64,000 nt of DNA. Origin: Dyadobacter sp. Leaf189 (GTDB lineage: Bacteria; Bacteroidota; Bacteroidia; Cytophagales; Spirosomataceae). A program made the translations under genes and the position numbers. Of this stretch, positions 34,996 through 43,873 are shown one piece after another (positions within the stretch are counted from its first letter, which is position 1; every line of letters starts with the position of its first letter). Location: positions 864,537 through 928,536 of the forward strand of contig NZ_LMPS01000004.1 in NCBI RefSeq assembly GCF_001424405.1, read 5' to 3'. The notes under the pieces are model-generated. The model was not told where the DNA came from. It did no database searches and worked only from the letters and a program-made list of their open reading frames with translations.

Positions 34996-35952
34996 ATGGA
35001 ACCTGCATTGTTGAATCAAGTCCCTTCGCTGGATTTAGCCGATTTCACTTCCGGAAATCCCGGGCAAAAAGCACAGTTCGTGGCTGACCTCGGTGCCGCT
35101 TTTACAAACATCGGCTTCGTTGCGATCAAAAATCACGGACTGAGTGATGAGCTGCGTGAAAAATTATATGCCGCAGTGCAGGAGTTTTTCAGACAACCTG
35201 ATGAAATCAAGAGAAAATACGAATTTCCGAACCTTTTCGGGCAGCGCGGGTATATCAGCAAAGGGAAAGAAACAGCAAAAGGTTTTAAGGTAGCCGACCT
35301 GAAAGAGTTTTACCACGTTGGTCAGCCGGAGCCAATCGGGAATATGCCTTCCAATGTATTTCCGGAAGGTTTTCCGGATTTTGAAAAATACACGCTTGAA
35401 GTTTATAAAACCTTCGAAAGTACAGGAAAAACGCTTCTGCGCGCTATCGCTGTCTACCTGAATCTGGAAGAAGATTATTTTGAAGATAAGGTAAAAAACG
35501 GGGATAGTCTGCTCCGCGCATTGCATTACTTCCCTATCCCAAACCCTGAGCTGGTACCCGAAGGTGCGGTGAGGGCTGCGGCGCACGGAGATATTAACCT
35601 CATCACCCTGCTGATGGGCGCAAGTGCAGAGGGACTTGAAGTGTTGCGGCGCGACGGCGAATGGATCGCAATCACTGCATTGCCAGACCAGATTGTTGTC
35701 AATGTAGGCGATATGCTCGACAGGCTGACAAATCACAAACTGAAATCCACGATCCACCGCGTGGTCAATCCGCCGCGGGAGAAAATGGGTACTTCGCGCT
35801 ACTCTATCCCATTCTTTATGCATCCACGCGCAGACATGGACCTGACGAGCCTGGAAAGCTGCATTACACCGGAGCAACCAAAATTGTACACGGATATGAC
35901 AGCCGGCGAATTCCTGGATGAACGTCTGCGGGAACTGGGACTGAAAAAATAA
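34996..35952 (+). CDS. 2-oxoglutarate/Fe(II)-dependent oxygenase, isopenicillin N synthase-like family
   Basis: A 318-residue cytosolic enzyme. The N-terminal DIOX-like part (PSLDLADFTSG..., GFVAIKNHGLSDELREKLYAAVQEFFRQPDEIKRKYE) is followed by the double-stranded beta-helix core with iron ligands His and Asp in AAHGDINLITLLMG (about residues 195-208), a third His in KSTIHRVVNPP (about 247-257) and the 2-oxoglutarate-binding RYSIPFF (about 264-270). The family includes oxygenases acting on amino acids, nucleobases and hormones; the substrate here is not evident. The chromate-transporter-family gene follows after 13 bases. A weak promoter (TTG 34949-34951, TATACTTTG 34971-34979) lies just upstream. 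Confidence 0.88.
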   Translation: MEPALLNQVPSLDLADFTSGNPGQKAQFVADLGAAFTNIGFVAIKNHGLSDELREKLYAAVQEFFRQPDEIKRKYEFPNLFGQRGYISKGKETAKGFKVADLKEFYHVGQPEPIGNMPSNVFPEGFPDFEKYTLEVYKTFESTGKTLLRAIAVYLNLEEDYFEDKVKNGDSLLRALHYFPIPNPELVPEGAVRAAAHGDINLITLLMGASAEGLEVLRRDGEWIAITALPDQIVVNVGDMLDRLTNHKLKSTIHRVVNPPREKMGTSRYSIPFFMHPRADMDLTSLESCITPEQPKLYTDMTAGEFLDERLRELGLKK

Positions 35953-35965
35953 CGCTGCGACCATT

Positions 35966-37153
35966 TTGGCTCCCCCACCCATTCGCCGTTTCAGATACAT
36001 CATTTACCTGATGGATATCCTCCTGCTCTCGCTCACTGCATTTGGCGGGCCTCAGGTACATTTGATGATGATGATCGAGCGGCTGGTCCGCAAAAGAAGG
36101 TACATTACAGAAGAAGAACTGCTGGAATTGCAAGCACTTTGCCAGGTATTGCCCGGGCCAAGCTCCACGCAGACCGTGACGGCGATCGGCTTGAAGATCG
36201 GGGGGCAGCCGCTTGCTTACCTCACCCTGGTTGTATGGTCCATCCCCGCAATGGTACTGATGACCGCAGCGGCTATCGGGATCCATTATCTTGAAACAAA
36301 ATCCATTTCACTGGATTTTACGCGTTTTGTAGGTCCCATGGCGGTTGCATTTCTGATGCACGGCGCCTCTTCGATCACGCGCCGCGTTGTTCATAACAGG
36401 TTGGGATGGACGTTTTTGATCATATCCACGATTCTGGCTTACCTCTACCCTTCGCCTTACATGACGCCGGTGCTGATCATTCTGGGCGGAGTAGCAGCTT
36501 CCCTTAATTTCAAAAAACACGAAAAAATGGAGAAGGCACCGATCCGGATCAAATGGCGGCCCATTATCTTCTGGATTTCAGTACTGGTGGCGGCGGCGAT
36601 TGTAGGTAAGATCACCAACTCACTTCCGGTGCGCCTTTTTGAAAACTTTTATAGGAATGGAAGTTTGGTATTTGGCGGCGGCCAGGTGCTTGTTCCCATT
36701 CTTTACAACGAGTTTGTTGAATTTAAAAGCTATCTCACAGAGCAGGAATTCCTGGCGGGAATGGCGCTGACGCAGGTGGTACCGGGGCCGGTGTTCTCCA
36801 TTGCTACTTTTGTGGGAAGCATGTCGCTGCAGTCGCACGGTATTTTCGGACAGATTGTGGGCGGATTTGTGGCTACCACCGGCATTTTCTTACCGGGTAC
36901 ATTTTTCATTTTCTTTGCCTATCCATTCTGGAACCAGCTCAAAAAATACCGCGGCATTAGGGCTTCGCTGGAAGGAGTGCACGCAGCCAGCTGCGGGCTG
37001 ACGATCGCGGCAGCCATTTCCCTTTTTCAACCCATGATGACGAACTGGCAACCACTCGCAACAGTCATCGCCACACTCCTCGTGCTCACCTTCGCCAAAA
37101 TACCCTCCTACTTCATTATCCTCGGCGGATTGGTTTTGGGACTGCTCTTTTAA
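35966..37153 (+). CDS. ChrA-family (chromate transporter type) membrane protein
   Basis: A 395-residue inner-membrane protein with two homologous halves, each a CHR domain. The first half begins with LTAFGGPQVHLMMMIERLV and LPGPSSTQTVTAIGLKIGG, the second with FGGGQVLVPILYNEFVEF and VVPGPVFSIATFVG. Several hydrophobic helices are visible in each half. Known ChrA proteins export chromate with proton coupling; many members have no tested substrate. The TTG start at 35966 gives a short basic leader (RRFRYIIYLMD); an in-frame ATG at 36011 would begin directly at the first helix and is a fair alternative. It is probably co-transcribed with the preceding oxygenase gene. Confidence 0.85.
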   Translation: MAPPPIRRFRYIIYLMDILLLSLTAFGGPQVHLMMMIERLVRKRRYITEEELLELQALCQVLPGPSSTQTVTAIGLKIGGQPLAYLTLVVWSIPAMVLMTAAAIGIHYLETKSISLDFTRFVGPMAVAFLMHGASSITRRVVHNRLGWTFLIISTILAYLYPSPYMTPVLIILGGVAASLNFKKHEKMEKAPIRIKWRPIIFWISVLVAAAIVGKITNSLPVRLFENFYRNGSLVFGGGQVLVPILYNEFVEFKSYLTEQEFLAGMALTQVVPGPVFSIATFVGSMSLQSHGIFGQIVGGFVATTGIFLPGTFFIFFAYPFWNQLKKYRGIRASLEGVHAASCGLTIAAAISLFQPMMTNWQPLATVIATLLVLTFAKIPSYFIILGGLVLGLLF

Positions 37154-37296
37154 GGAATGCAGCCTTTTTTCCCTAAATTGCCTATTCACTAAACTTCATC
37201 TCCTTGATGACACATACTACTTCAAATTCGAAGATCCACGAGGGATGCTAGCTAAGTTGTTCACCTACCTTGTCACCCTAGGCGCATTACTAACCT

Positions 37297-37372
37297 TGTC
37301 ACCCTGAGCGGAGTCGAAGGGCGGGCACAAAGCATCTCGCATGTTCCCTTCGACTCCGCTCAGGGTGACAAA
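37297..37372. repeat. Palindromic REP-like element, copy D
   Basis: Perfect 26-base arms at 37297-37322 and 37347-37372 are separated by 24 bases. The arms contain TTGTCACCCTGAGCGGAG and CGAAGGG. A degenerate extra half-unit (CCTTGTCACCCTAGGCGC) lies just upstream at 37269-37286. This element and its neighbourhood fill most of the 293-base gap between the chrA-like gene and the fusion enzyme gene. Confidence 0.88.
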
Positions 37373-37446
37373 GGAGTAGTAACATACTTAAAGTACCAGA
37401 ACCATACCATTCAAATCTAGAAAATAGCATACACCAATCCCCTGTA

Positions 37447-40407
37447 ATGAAAATCCCGCACTTGTTATTCCTTTTTCTGCTTTTAAACAGTTTCCTGACA
37501 AAAGCCCAAACCGGCAATTCCCCGACATATCTTGCTAAAAACCAAAAATGGGTTGACTCAGTTTTCGCGTCACTTACGCCTGACGAAAGGATTGCGCAGC
37601 TGATCATGATCCCGGCGGTATCGGATGTTAAAAGGGCTTTGATCGATCCGAAGGCGAGTAGCCCGGAGATGGTTGAAAAACTGATTCGCGAAAATAAAGT
37701 TGGGGGCATCGTGTTCTTCCAGGGCGGGCCGGTACCACAGGCGCGACTGACAAACCACTATCAATCCATTTCAAAAGTACCGCTGCTGGTAGCAATGGAC
37801 GCGGAGTTCGGACTGGCAATGCGCATTGACAGCACAGTCCGGTACCCTTATCAAATGACACTCGGCGCGATCCAGGGCAACAACGACCTGATCTATGAAA
37901 TGGGCGCGCAGCTGGCCAGACAAGCGAAAAGGCTGGGCATGCATATCAACTTTGCTCCCGTTGCCGATGTGAATAACAATCCGAACAACCCGGTGATCAG
38001 CTTTCGCTCTTTTGGTGAAAACAAGTTCAAGGTAGCCGATAAAGCTGTGGCCTACATGAAGGGAATGCAGGATAACGGGCTACTTACCAGCGCAAAACAT
38101 TTTCCGGGCCACGGGGACACTGGGGTTGATTCGCATTTTGATCTTCCGTTGATCGCACACGATGTGACGCGCATCGATTCACTTGAAATGTACCCGTTCA
38201 AAGCATTGATCAGCAATGGGATCAGCGGTATTATGATTGCGCATTTGAGCATTCCGGCTTTGGACAAAACCCCTAACCTTCCTTCGACATTATCCAAGCC
38301 AATTGTAACAGATATTCTGCGAAAACAGCTTGGTTTTGACGGACTGATTTATTCCGACGCGATGAATATGAAGGGTGTGACCAAGTATTTCCCGGATGGA
38401 AAAGCCGACGCAATGGGCTTGGAAGCCGGTATGGATATTCTGGAATTTACAGAGGATGTGAACAAATCCATTGCCGAGATCAAGAAGAGCATTGCGGAGG
38501 GCCGGATATCCCAGCAGGAAATCGATGAGCGCTGCAAAAAGGTTTTAATGGCAAAAGCGTGGGCCGGACTCGACCACTACAAGCCGGTTGATATGAATAA
38601 CCTGTACGAAGACCTGAACCCGAAATCGGCCGAGCTGATCAACAGGTTACTGACGGAAAAAGCATTAACCGTTTTAAAAAACGACAATAACCTGCTGCCA
38701 CTGCGCGACCTGGATACATTGAAAATCGCTTCTGTTTCGCTAGGTGCGGATACCGTCACCACTTTCCAAAAAACGCTCGAACTTTATACATCCGTTGATC
38801 ACTTTTACATCCCGGCAAAAGCTACGGAGGCCCAGATTGCTGCATTGAGGGCGAAAATAAAGGATTACAACCTGCTGCTTGTTGGTGTACATCTGGGTAG
38901 TATCTCTCCCAAAACCAACTACGGGCTGACTGAACCGATGAATGCAGTACTGCAGGAGCTGATCGCGACAAACAAGTCGGTGGTTTCGATATTCGGTAAT
39001 CCATATTCTTTAAACAAGATCGAAAAAGCGGCGAATGCAAAGGCGCTGGTAATGGCGTATCAGCTGACACCTTACACGCAGGACCTTTCTGCGCAGCTGA
39101 TTTTCGGTGCAATACCGGCGAGCGGCAAATTGCCCGTTACTGTAAATGCACAATTTCCGTACAATGCAGGTATTGAAACGCCTGCGATCGGCCGACTGAA
39201 ATACACAATTCCTGAGGAACTTGGAATGGATTCCAGGATCATTACTTACAAAATCGACTCCATTGCAAATCTTGCAGTAACACAAAAAGCAACGCCTGGC
39301 TGCGTGGTGCAACTCGCGAAAGATGGAAAAGTGTTTTTCAGGAAAGCTTACGGAAAACATACCTATGAAGGCAATGCAAATGTAAAGCTGACTGACTTGT
39401 ATGATCTGGCTTCCGTAACCAAAATCACTGCATCGACGCTCGCATTGATGAGCCTGTGGGACCAGAAGAAGTTTGATCTTGATGCTACAATGAAGGATTA
39501 TCTGCCTGATTTTGAAAAATCTAACAAGGCGGACCTGGAATGGAGAAAGGTACTGACGCACAGCGCACGGCTGAAAGCATTTATCGTACTTTGGAAAGAG
39601 GCACAAAATGCCGACGGAAGCTGGAAGAAGAAGACTTTCAGCACCAAACAATCGAGGAAATACCCGATCTCAGTTGTGGGCGACAGCTTGTTTATCTTCA
39701 AAGATTATGACAAAACGATATTTAAATCCATCCGCGATTCTCCATTGAATGAAAAGGAAGGTTATGTATACAGCGATTTGTCGTTCATACTTTACCCACA
39801 GATCGTGAAAAGGTTATCGGGTGAAAATTTTGAGGATTACCTGAAAAACCATTATTACCACAAGCTGGGCGCCAACTCGCTGACATTTAATCCAAAACGG
39901 TTTTACAAGCTGGAAGATATCGTTCCGACCGAGCGTGACACATTTTTCAGGATGACACAGTTGCACGGACAAGTGCACGATGAAGCCGCCGCGATGCTTG
40001 GCGGATTGAGCGGCCACGCCGGACTTTTCGGGGATGCAAATGATGTGATGAAAGTGTGGCAAATGTACCTGCAGCAAGGTTACTATGGCGGCCAGCAGCT
40101 GCTTAGCAAAGATGCGCTTTTAGAGTTTACAAGATATCAGTATCCTGAAACAGGCAGCCGCCGCGGGATCGGATTTGACAAGCCTACATTCAAGTATTCA
40201 GGCAATGCGCCTAAATATGCAAGTCCGTCCAGCTTCGGGCATACCGGCTACACAGGCATTATGACGTGGGCCGATCCTGCATGGAACCTGAACTACGTTT
40301 TCCTGTCGAACAGAGTATATCCTACTAGGGAAAACAGCAAGATATCGACATTGAACATACGGACGTCGATCATGGATGTGGTGTACCAGGAGCTGCTGAA
40401 AAAGTAG
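37447..40407 (+). CDS. Fusion of a NagZ-like GH3 glucosaminidase and a beta-lactamase-fold serine hydrolase (AmiE-like)
   Basis: A 986-residue exported protein (signal peptide 1-21, FLTKAQ). Residues about 35-385 are a GH3 N-acetylglucosaminidase-type barrel: KHFPGHGDT at 217-225, with the Asp228-Ser-His230 pair in the loop, as in NagZ enzymes that use an Asp-His acid/base, and the nucleophile candidate Asp304 in YSDAMNM. Residues about 400-590 form a GH3 C-terminal-like alpha/beta domain. Residues about 610-985 are a class C beta-lactamase/penicillin-binding fold with Ser656-Val-Thr-Lys659 (SxxK), Tyr775-Ser-Asp and a late HTG. In Bacillus subtilis, NagZ and the beta-lactamase-fold amidase AmiE are separate proteins that act in turn on muropeptides. 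The fused form would remove GlcNAc and then the peptide; this is inference. It heads a plus-strand gene series. Confidence 0.9.
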   Translation: MKIPHLLFLFLLLNSFLTKAQTGNSPTYLAKNQKWVDSVFASLTPDERIAQLIMIPAVSDVKRALIDPKASSPEMVEKLIRENKVGGIVFFQGGPVPQARLTNHYQSISKVPLLVAMDAEFGLAMRIDSTVRYPYQMTLGAIQGNNDLIYEMGAQLARQAKRLGMHINFAPVADVNNNPNNPVISFRSFGENKFKVADKAVAYMKGMQDNGLLTSAKHFPGHGDTGVDSHFDLPLIAHDVTRIDSLEMYPFKALISNGISGIMIAHLSIPALDKTPNLPSTLSKPIVTDILRKQLGFDGLIYSDAMNMKGVTKYFPDGKADAMGLEAGMDILEFTEDVNKSIAEIKKSIAEGRISQQEIDERCKKVLMAKAWAGLDHYKPVDMNNLYEDLNPKSAELINRLLTEKALTVLKNDNNLLPLRDLDTLKIASVSLGADTVTTFQKTLELYTSVDHFYIPAKATEAQIAALRAKIKDYNLLLVGVHLGSISPKTNYGLTEPMNAVLQELIATNKSVVSIFGNPYSLNKIEKAANAKALVMAYQLTPYTQDLSAQLIFGAIPASGKLPVTVNAQFPYNAGIETPAIGRLKYTIPEELGMDSRIITYKIDSIANLAVTQKATPGCVVQLAKDGKVFFRKAYGKHTYEGNANVKLTDLYDLASVTKITASTLALMSLWDQKKFDLDATMKDYLPDFEKSNKADLEWRKVLTHSARLKAFIVLWKEAQNADGSWKKKTFSTKQSRKYPISVVGDSLFIFKDYDKTIFKSIRDSPLNEKEGYVYSDLSFILYPQIVKRLSGENFEDYLKNHYYHKLGANSLTFNPKRFYKLEDIVPTERDTFFRMTQLHGQVHDEAAAMLGGLSGHAGLFGDANDVMKVWQMYLQQGYYGGQQLLSKDALLEFTRYQYPETGSRRGIGFDKPTFKYSGNAPKYASPSSFGHTGYTGIMTWADPAWNLNYVFLSNRVYPTRENSKISTLNIRTSIMDVVYQELLKK

Positions 40408-40468
40408 GCAGCAACTGGCAGCAGGGCTTTAATATTCCTACCTTTGTACTACTCACCTCTCCAACAAT

Positions 40469-40795
40469 ATGGCACAACACTATCGGTTTGACAAGGAAAA
40501 AGCGTCACGGCGACCGGGCGTAACCCCGCTGAAAGACGCGATAGATCAGATGCTGGAAAAGTACAGGCTACGTACCCGGTTTGACCAGTCGTACGTGGTG
40601 GCGCATTGGGACAAGATCATGGGATCGGCAATTGCCACACGCACCCGGAAGGTATATATCCACGAGCGGACACTCTTCCTGCAAATAGAATCTGCCCCGT
40701 TGCGCAACGAACTTTTCCGCGCCAAAAGCAAAATCATCGAGCTTATCAACAGGGAGATGAAGAGTGATCTGGTTGATGATGTGATTTTTATTTGA
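40469..40795 (+). CDS. DUF721 domain-containing protein (DciA-like)
   Basis: A 108-residue protein in which the DUF721 domain fills about residues 15-107 (PLKDAIDQMLEKYRLRTRFDQSYVVAHWDKIMGSAIATRTRKVYIHERTLFLQIESAPLRNELFRAKSKIIELINREM). In other bacteria the DciA group of DUF721 proteins helps to load the replicative helicase DnaB; the short Bacteroidota form has only the core domain, so that role is possible but unproven here. It lies 61 bases after the fusion-enzyme gene and 20 bases before the LD-carboxypeptidase gene. Confidence 0.85.
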   Translation: MAQHYRFDKEKASRRPGVTPLKDAIDQMLEKYRLRTRFDQSYVVAHWDKIMGSAIATRTRKVYIHERTLFLQIESAPLRNELFRAKSKIIELINREMKSDLVDDVIFI

Positions 40796-40815
40796 GGTTA
40801 GTACCAACACTGTTC

Positions 40816-41748
40816 ATGAATCCAATCAAACTTCCTCCTTTTTTAAAACCTGGTGACCACATTGGCATAGTGGCGCCGGCAAGTGTGATCAGGTATGATG
40901 ATATCCTCGGCGGCATTGGCATTTTTACAAATAAATGGGGCTTGCAGGTAAAAGAAGGCGAAACGCTGAACACTGCATTCAACCAGTTTTCTGCCGACGA
41001 CGAAACCCGCAGGAATGATCTGCAAAAAATGCTTGACGATCCGGACATTAGCGCCATTATTGCAGCGCGTGGCGGTTATGGCTGCTCCCGCATCGTGGAC
41101 GGACTCAATTTCGAACGGTTTTTACAACATCCTAAATGGATCGTCGGTTTCAGTGACCTGACTGTACTGCTTTCACAGGTATATCAATTGGGTTACGCCA
41201 GTCTCCACGCGCCAATGGCGAAATCGATTACTACTTACGGAGGCGAAAAGGCGGAAGAATCGCTCAGGCAGCTGTTGTTTGGAGAGCTACCCGAATACTC
41301 CATCGACGCATATCCCCTGAACAAAACCGGGCAAGCGACCGCGCCAATAGTGGGTGGAAATCTCTGTATCCTCAACCACCTGATCGGCTCCAAAACGGAA
41401 ATCGACTTTACAGGTAAGATCCTTTTTATAGAAGACATTAACGAGTACCTCTACAATCTGGACAGAATGGTGATCCAGATGAAAAGAGCAGGAAAACTGG
41501 AAGATTTGGCCGGGCTGGTAGTGGGACAGTTTACCGATATGAAAGACAACAGTGCACCTACATTCGGGAAAGATGCGAATGAGATCATTTATGAACATAT
41601 TAAGGAGTATAACTATCCCGTATGTTTCAATTTTCCAGTCGGCCACGTGGGTGATAACCGCGCCATGTGCGTAGGTATGCCTGCTCAACTCGACGTAAAT
41701 ACGGAGGCAGCCCATCTGAAATTCCTGCCTGTTTCCGCTTCGATTTAA
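40816..41748 (+). CDS. S66-family LD-carboxypeptidase (muropeptide processing)
   Basis: A 310-residue enzyme without a signal peptide, of the LdcA type, which removes the terminal D-Ala from the tetrapeptide of peptidoglycan fragments. Catalytic elements are the nucleophile Ser113 in GFSDLT, the Glu in FIEDINEYL (about residue 206) and the His in PVGHVGDNRAM (about 280). GGYGCSRIVDGLN just before the nucleophile is typical. The ATG at 40816 starts the conserved PPFLKPGDHIGIVAPAS; an in-frame TTG at 40792 would overlap the end of DUF721 and is less likely. The position after the NagZ/AmiE-like fusion supports a role in muropeptide recycling. Confidence 0.92.
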   Translation: MNPIKLPPFLKPGDHIGIVAPASVIRYDDILGGIGIFTNKWGLQVKEGETLNTAFNQFSADDETRRNDLQKMLDDPDISAIIAARGGYGCSRIVDGLNFERFLQHPKWIVGFSDLTVLLSQVYQLGYASLHAPMAKSITTYGGEKAEESLRQLLFGELPEYSIDAYPLNKTGQATAPIVGGNLCILNHLIGSKTEIDFTGKILFIEDINEYLYNLDRMVIQMKRAGKLEDLAGLVVGQFTDMKDNSAPTFGKDANEIIYEHIKEYNYPVCFNFPVGHVGDNRAMCVGMPAQLDVNTEAAHLKFLPVSASI

Positions 41749-41752
41749 TTTT

Positions 41753-42553
41753 ATGGACAATTTTAAAAATAAGGTAGTCTGGATTACCGGCGCGAGTTCG
41801 GGCATTGGGGAAGCGTTGGCAATGGAGTTTGCCCGCGAAGGCGCACAGCTGGTTCTGACTTCGCGGCGAAGAGAGGAATTGGAAAGAGTGAAAAAGGCGA
41901 CGGGCTTGCCGGAAGAAGCTGTGCTGGTGTTACCTATGGACGTAACTGAGCTGGAAAAAGCCGTACCTGCTGCCCAACAAGTAATCGATCGCTTTCAGCG
42001 CATCGATATTATGGTACACAATGCAGGCGTCAGCCAGCGATCCTATATCAGGGATACTGACCTGGATGTGTATAAAAAAATTATGGAGATTGACTTTTTC
42101 AGTACAGTTGCACTTACGAAGGCGGTGCTGCCATTTATGACAGATCAGAAAAGCGGGCACTTCATTGTGATCAGCAGCGTGGCCGGGAAAATAGGTACAA
42201 TCATGCGGTCGGGCTATAATGCAGCTAAACATGCGTTGCACGGCTTTTACGATTCACTTCGTGCAGAAGCATATCAGGACAACATCAAAGTAACTACTGT
42301 GTGCCCGGGGTATATCCGCACAAACATTTCGCTTAGTGCATTGAATGAGTCGGGCGGTAAGTTTGGCAAAATGGACTCCAATCAGGCGAATGGAATACCT
42401 GCCGATGAATGTGCACGGAAGATCCTGAATGCGGTAAGAAAAGACAAAAAGGAGATTTACATCGGCGGGCTGAAAGAGGTAGCGGCGATCTATGTAAAAA
42501 GATTCTTCCCCAGCCTGCTTTTTGATCAGGTGAGGAAGAACATTCCTGAATAA
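41753..42553 (+). CDS. Short-chain dehydrogenase/reductase
   Basis: A 266-residue classical SDR: nucleotide motif TGASSGIGEALA (about residues 12-23), HNAGVS (about 89-94), a catalytic Ser in VISSVAGKIG (about 141-150), and Tyr-x-x-x-Lys in SGYNAAKHAL (about 154-163). PGYIRTNIS follows. The closest pattern is the DHRS7B-like group of SDRs of unknown substrate. It starts four bases after the LD-carboxypeptidase stop, so the two are probably translated from one message. Its stop TAA abuts the stop of the convergent M20 gene. Confidence 0.92.
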   Translation: MDNFKNKVVWITGASSGIGEALAMEFAREGAQLVLTSRRREELERVKKATGLPEEAVLVLPMDVTELEKAVPAAQQVIDRFQRIDIMVHNAGVSQRSYIRDTDLDVYKKIMEIDFFSTVALTKAVLPFMTDQKSGHFIVISSVAGKIGTIMRSGYNAAKHALHGFYDSLRAEAYQDNIKVTTVCPGYIRTNISLSALNESGGKFGKMDSNQANGIPADECARKILNAVRKDKKEIYIGGLKEVAAIYVKRFFPSLLFDQVRKNIPE

Positions 42554-43873
42554 TTATTTTTTCGCCGGTTTCGCGCTGGCTGCCTGCATATAGTCTGTTG
42601 TGAGCCGGGTAAGAGACCTTACACCGAGTACGAGGCTGCCTTCGTCCAGATAGAAATCGGGTGTATGGTGCGGCGCAGCTTCTTCCACATCCTTCCCTTT
42701 CGGCATTCCGCCCAGAAAAAAGAAAAGCCCGGGTACCTTTTGCTGAAAGTATGAGAAATCTTCGGCGCCGGTCTTCGCGGGAATTAGACTTACATTTTCT
42801 TTGCCTGCCACATTCTGAAGTGTACCGATCATCTTTTCGGTGAGCGGAATATCGTTGACGGTAACGGGATAGAGGATATCGATTTTCACGTCTGCCTTCG
42901 CTCCTGCACTCTCGGCCACATTAGTAGCAATGTCATTGATCCGCTTATGAACATATTGATGCATGCCTTCATCAAACGTGCGGATTGTTCCAACCATTTT
43001 CACAGATTCCGGAATAATATTCTGCCGGATCCCGCCATTGATCATTCCGATGGTAACTACTGCCGGCGCCTGCGTCAGGTTCAGGTTGCGGCTCACAATG
43101 GTTTGTAGTGAGTTGATGATCTGGGCGGAGGTAACTATGGGATCCACGCCCGACCAGGGATATGCACCGTGGGTTTGCTTCCCGGTAACATTGATGTTCA
43201 GTATATCCACAGCGGCCATTGTCGGCCCCGGCTTATATCCTATCTTACCTACTTCGATTTTTGAATCGATATGTAGCCCGAAAATGGCATCGACCTTCGG
43301 ATTTTCAAGAACACCTTCCTTAATCATCAGCTTTGCACCGCCTTCTTCACCTTCCGGCGCGCCTTCTTCGGCAGGCTGGAAAATGAACTTCACGGTTCCC
43401 GGCAGGTCGGCTTTCATGGACGCAAGTACCTCGGCTACCCCCATCAGTATAGCCACGTGGGTGTCGTGTCCGCAGGCGTGCATTACGCCCGTCCTCTGCC
43501 CGTTGAATTCCGCTGTTACGGTTGATTTGAAAGGTACATCTACGCGCTCGGTTACGGGCAAAGCATCCATATCTGCACGGAGGGCCACTACCGGACCTGG
43601 CTTCCCACCTTTCAGCACTCCGACAACACCTGTATGTGCCACGCCGGTTTTCACCTCGATCCCCAGCTGCTTCAGGTGATTTGCTATTTTCTCTGCGGTT
43701 TTAAATTCCCTGTTTCCCAGTTCCGGGTTTTGGTGAAAATCACGTCGCCACTCCGAAAGCTTCTTTTCCAGCGACTGCGCTTTCTGATCGATCTTAACAG
43801 CAGCAATTGGCTGCGCGAATGCAATGTGCCCAAACAAGAGCGCTCCGGCGACGAAAATTACCTTTGGTGACAT
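42554..43873 (-). CDS. M20-family amidohydrolase, exported
   Basis: A 439-residue metal-dependent amidohydrolase with a signal peptide (about 1-20, HIAFAQ). Motifs are LRADMDALPV (about residues 98-107), HACGHDTHVAILMG (about 133-146, metal ligands), EEGAPEGEEGGAK (about 168-180, catalytic Glu) and HHTPDF near the C-terminus. It is of the IAA-amino-acid hydrolase/hippurate hydrolase type (M20D), which splits N-acyl amino acids and small peptides. Placed beyond the LD-carboxypeptidase and SDR genes, it could finish peptide breakdown in the periplasm, but it is read from the other strand and therefore controlled separately. Confidence 0.92.
   Translation of the reverse strand: MSPKVIFVAGALLFGHIAFAQPIAAVKIDQKAQSLEKKLSEWRRDFHQNPELGNREFKTAEKIANHLKQLGIEVKTGVAHTGVVGVLKGGKPGPVVALRADMDALPVTERVDVPFKSTVTAEFNGQRTGVMHACGHDTHVAILMGVAEVLASMKADLPGTVKFIFQPAEEGAPEGEEGGAKLMIKEGVLENPKVDAIFGLHIDSKIEVGKIGYKPGPTMAAVDILNINVTGKQTHGAYPWSGVDPIVTSAQIINSLQTIVSRNLNLTQAPAVVTIGMINGGIRQNIIPESVKMVGTIRTFDEGMHQYVHKRINDIATNVAESAGAKADVKIDILYPVTVNDIPLTEKMIGTLQNVAGKENVSLIPAKTGAEDFSYFQQKVPGLFFFLGGMPKGKDVEEAAPHHTPDFYLDEGSLVLGVRSLTRLTTDYMQAASAKPAKK

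Noticed and set aside
35164..36003. A 279-residue minus-strand open frame over the oxygenase gene
   Set aside because: Antisense of a well-defined enzyme, with unusual Cys/Trp/His-rich composition and no domain.
40792..40815. TTG start extending the LD-carboxypeptidase by eight residues
   Set aside because: It would overlap the end of the DUF721 gene, and the ATG at 40816 begins right at the conserved part.
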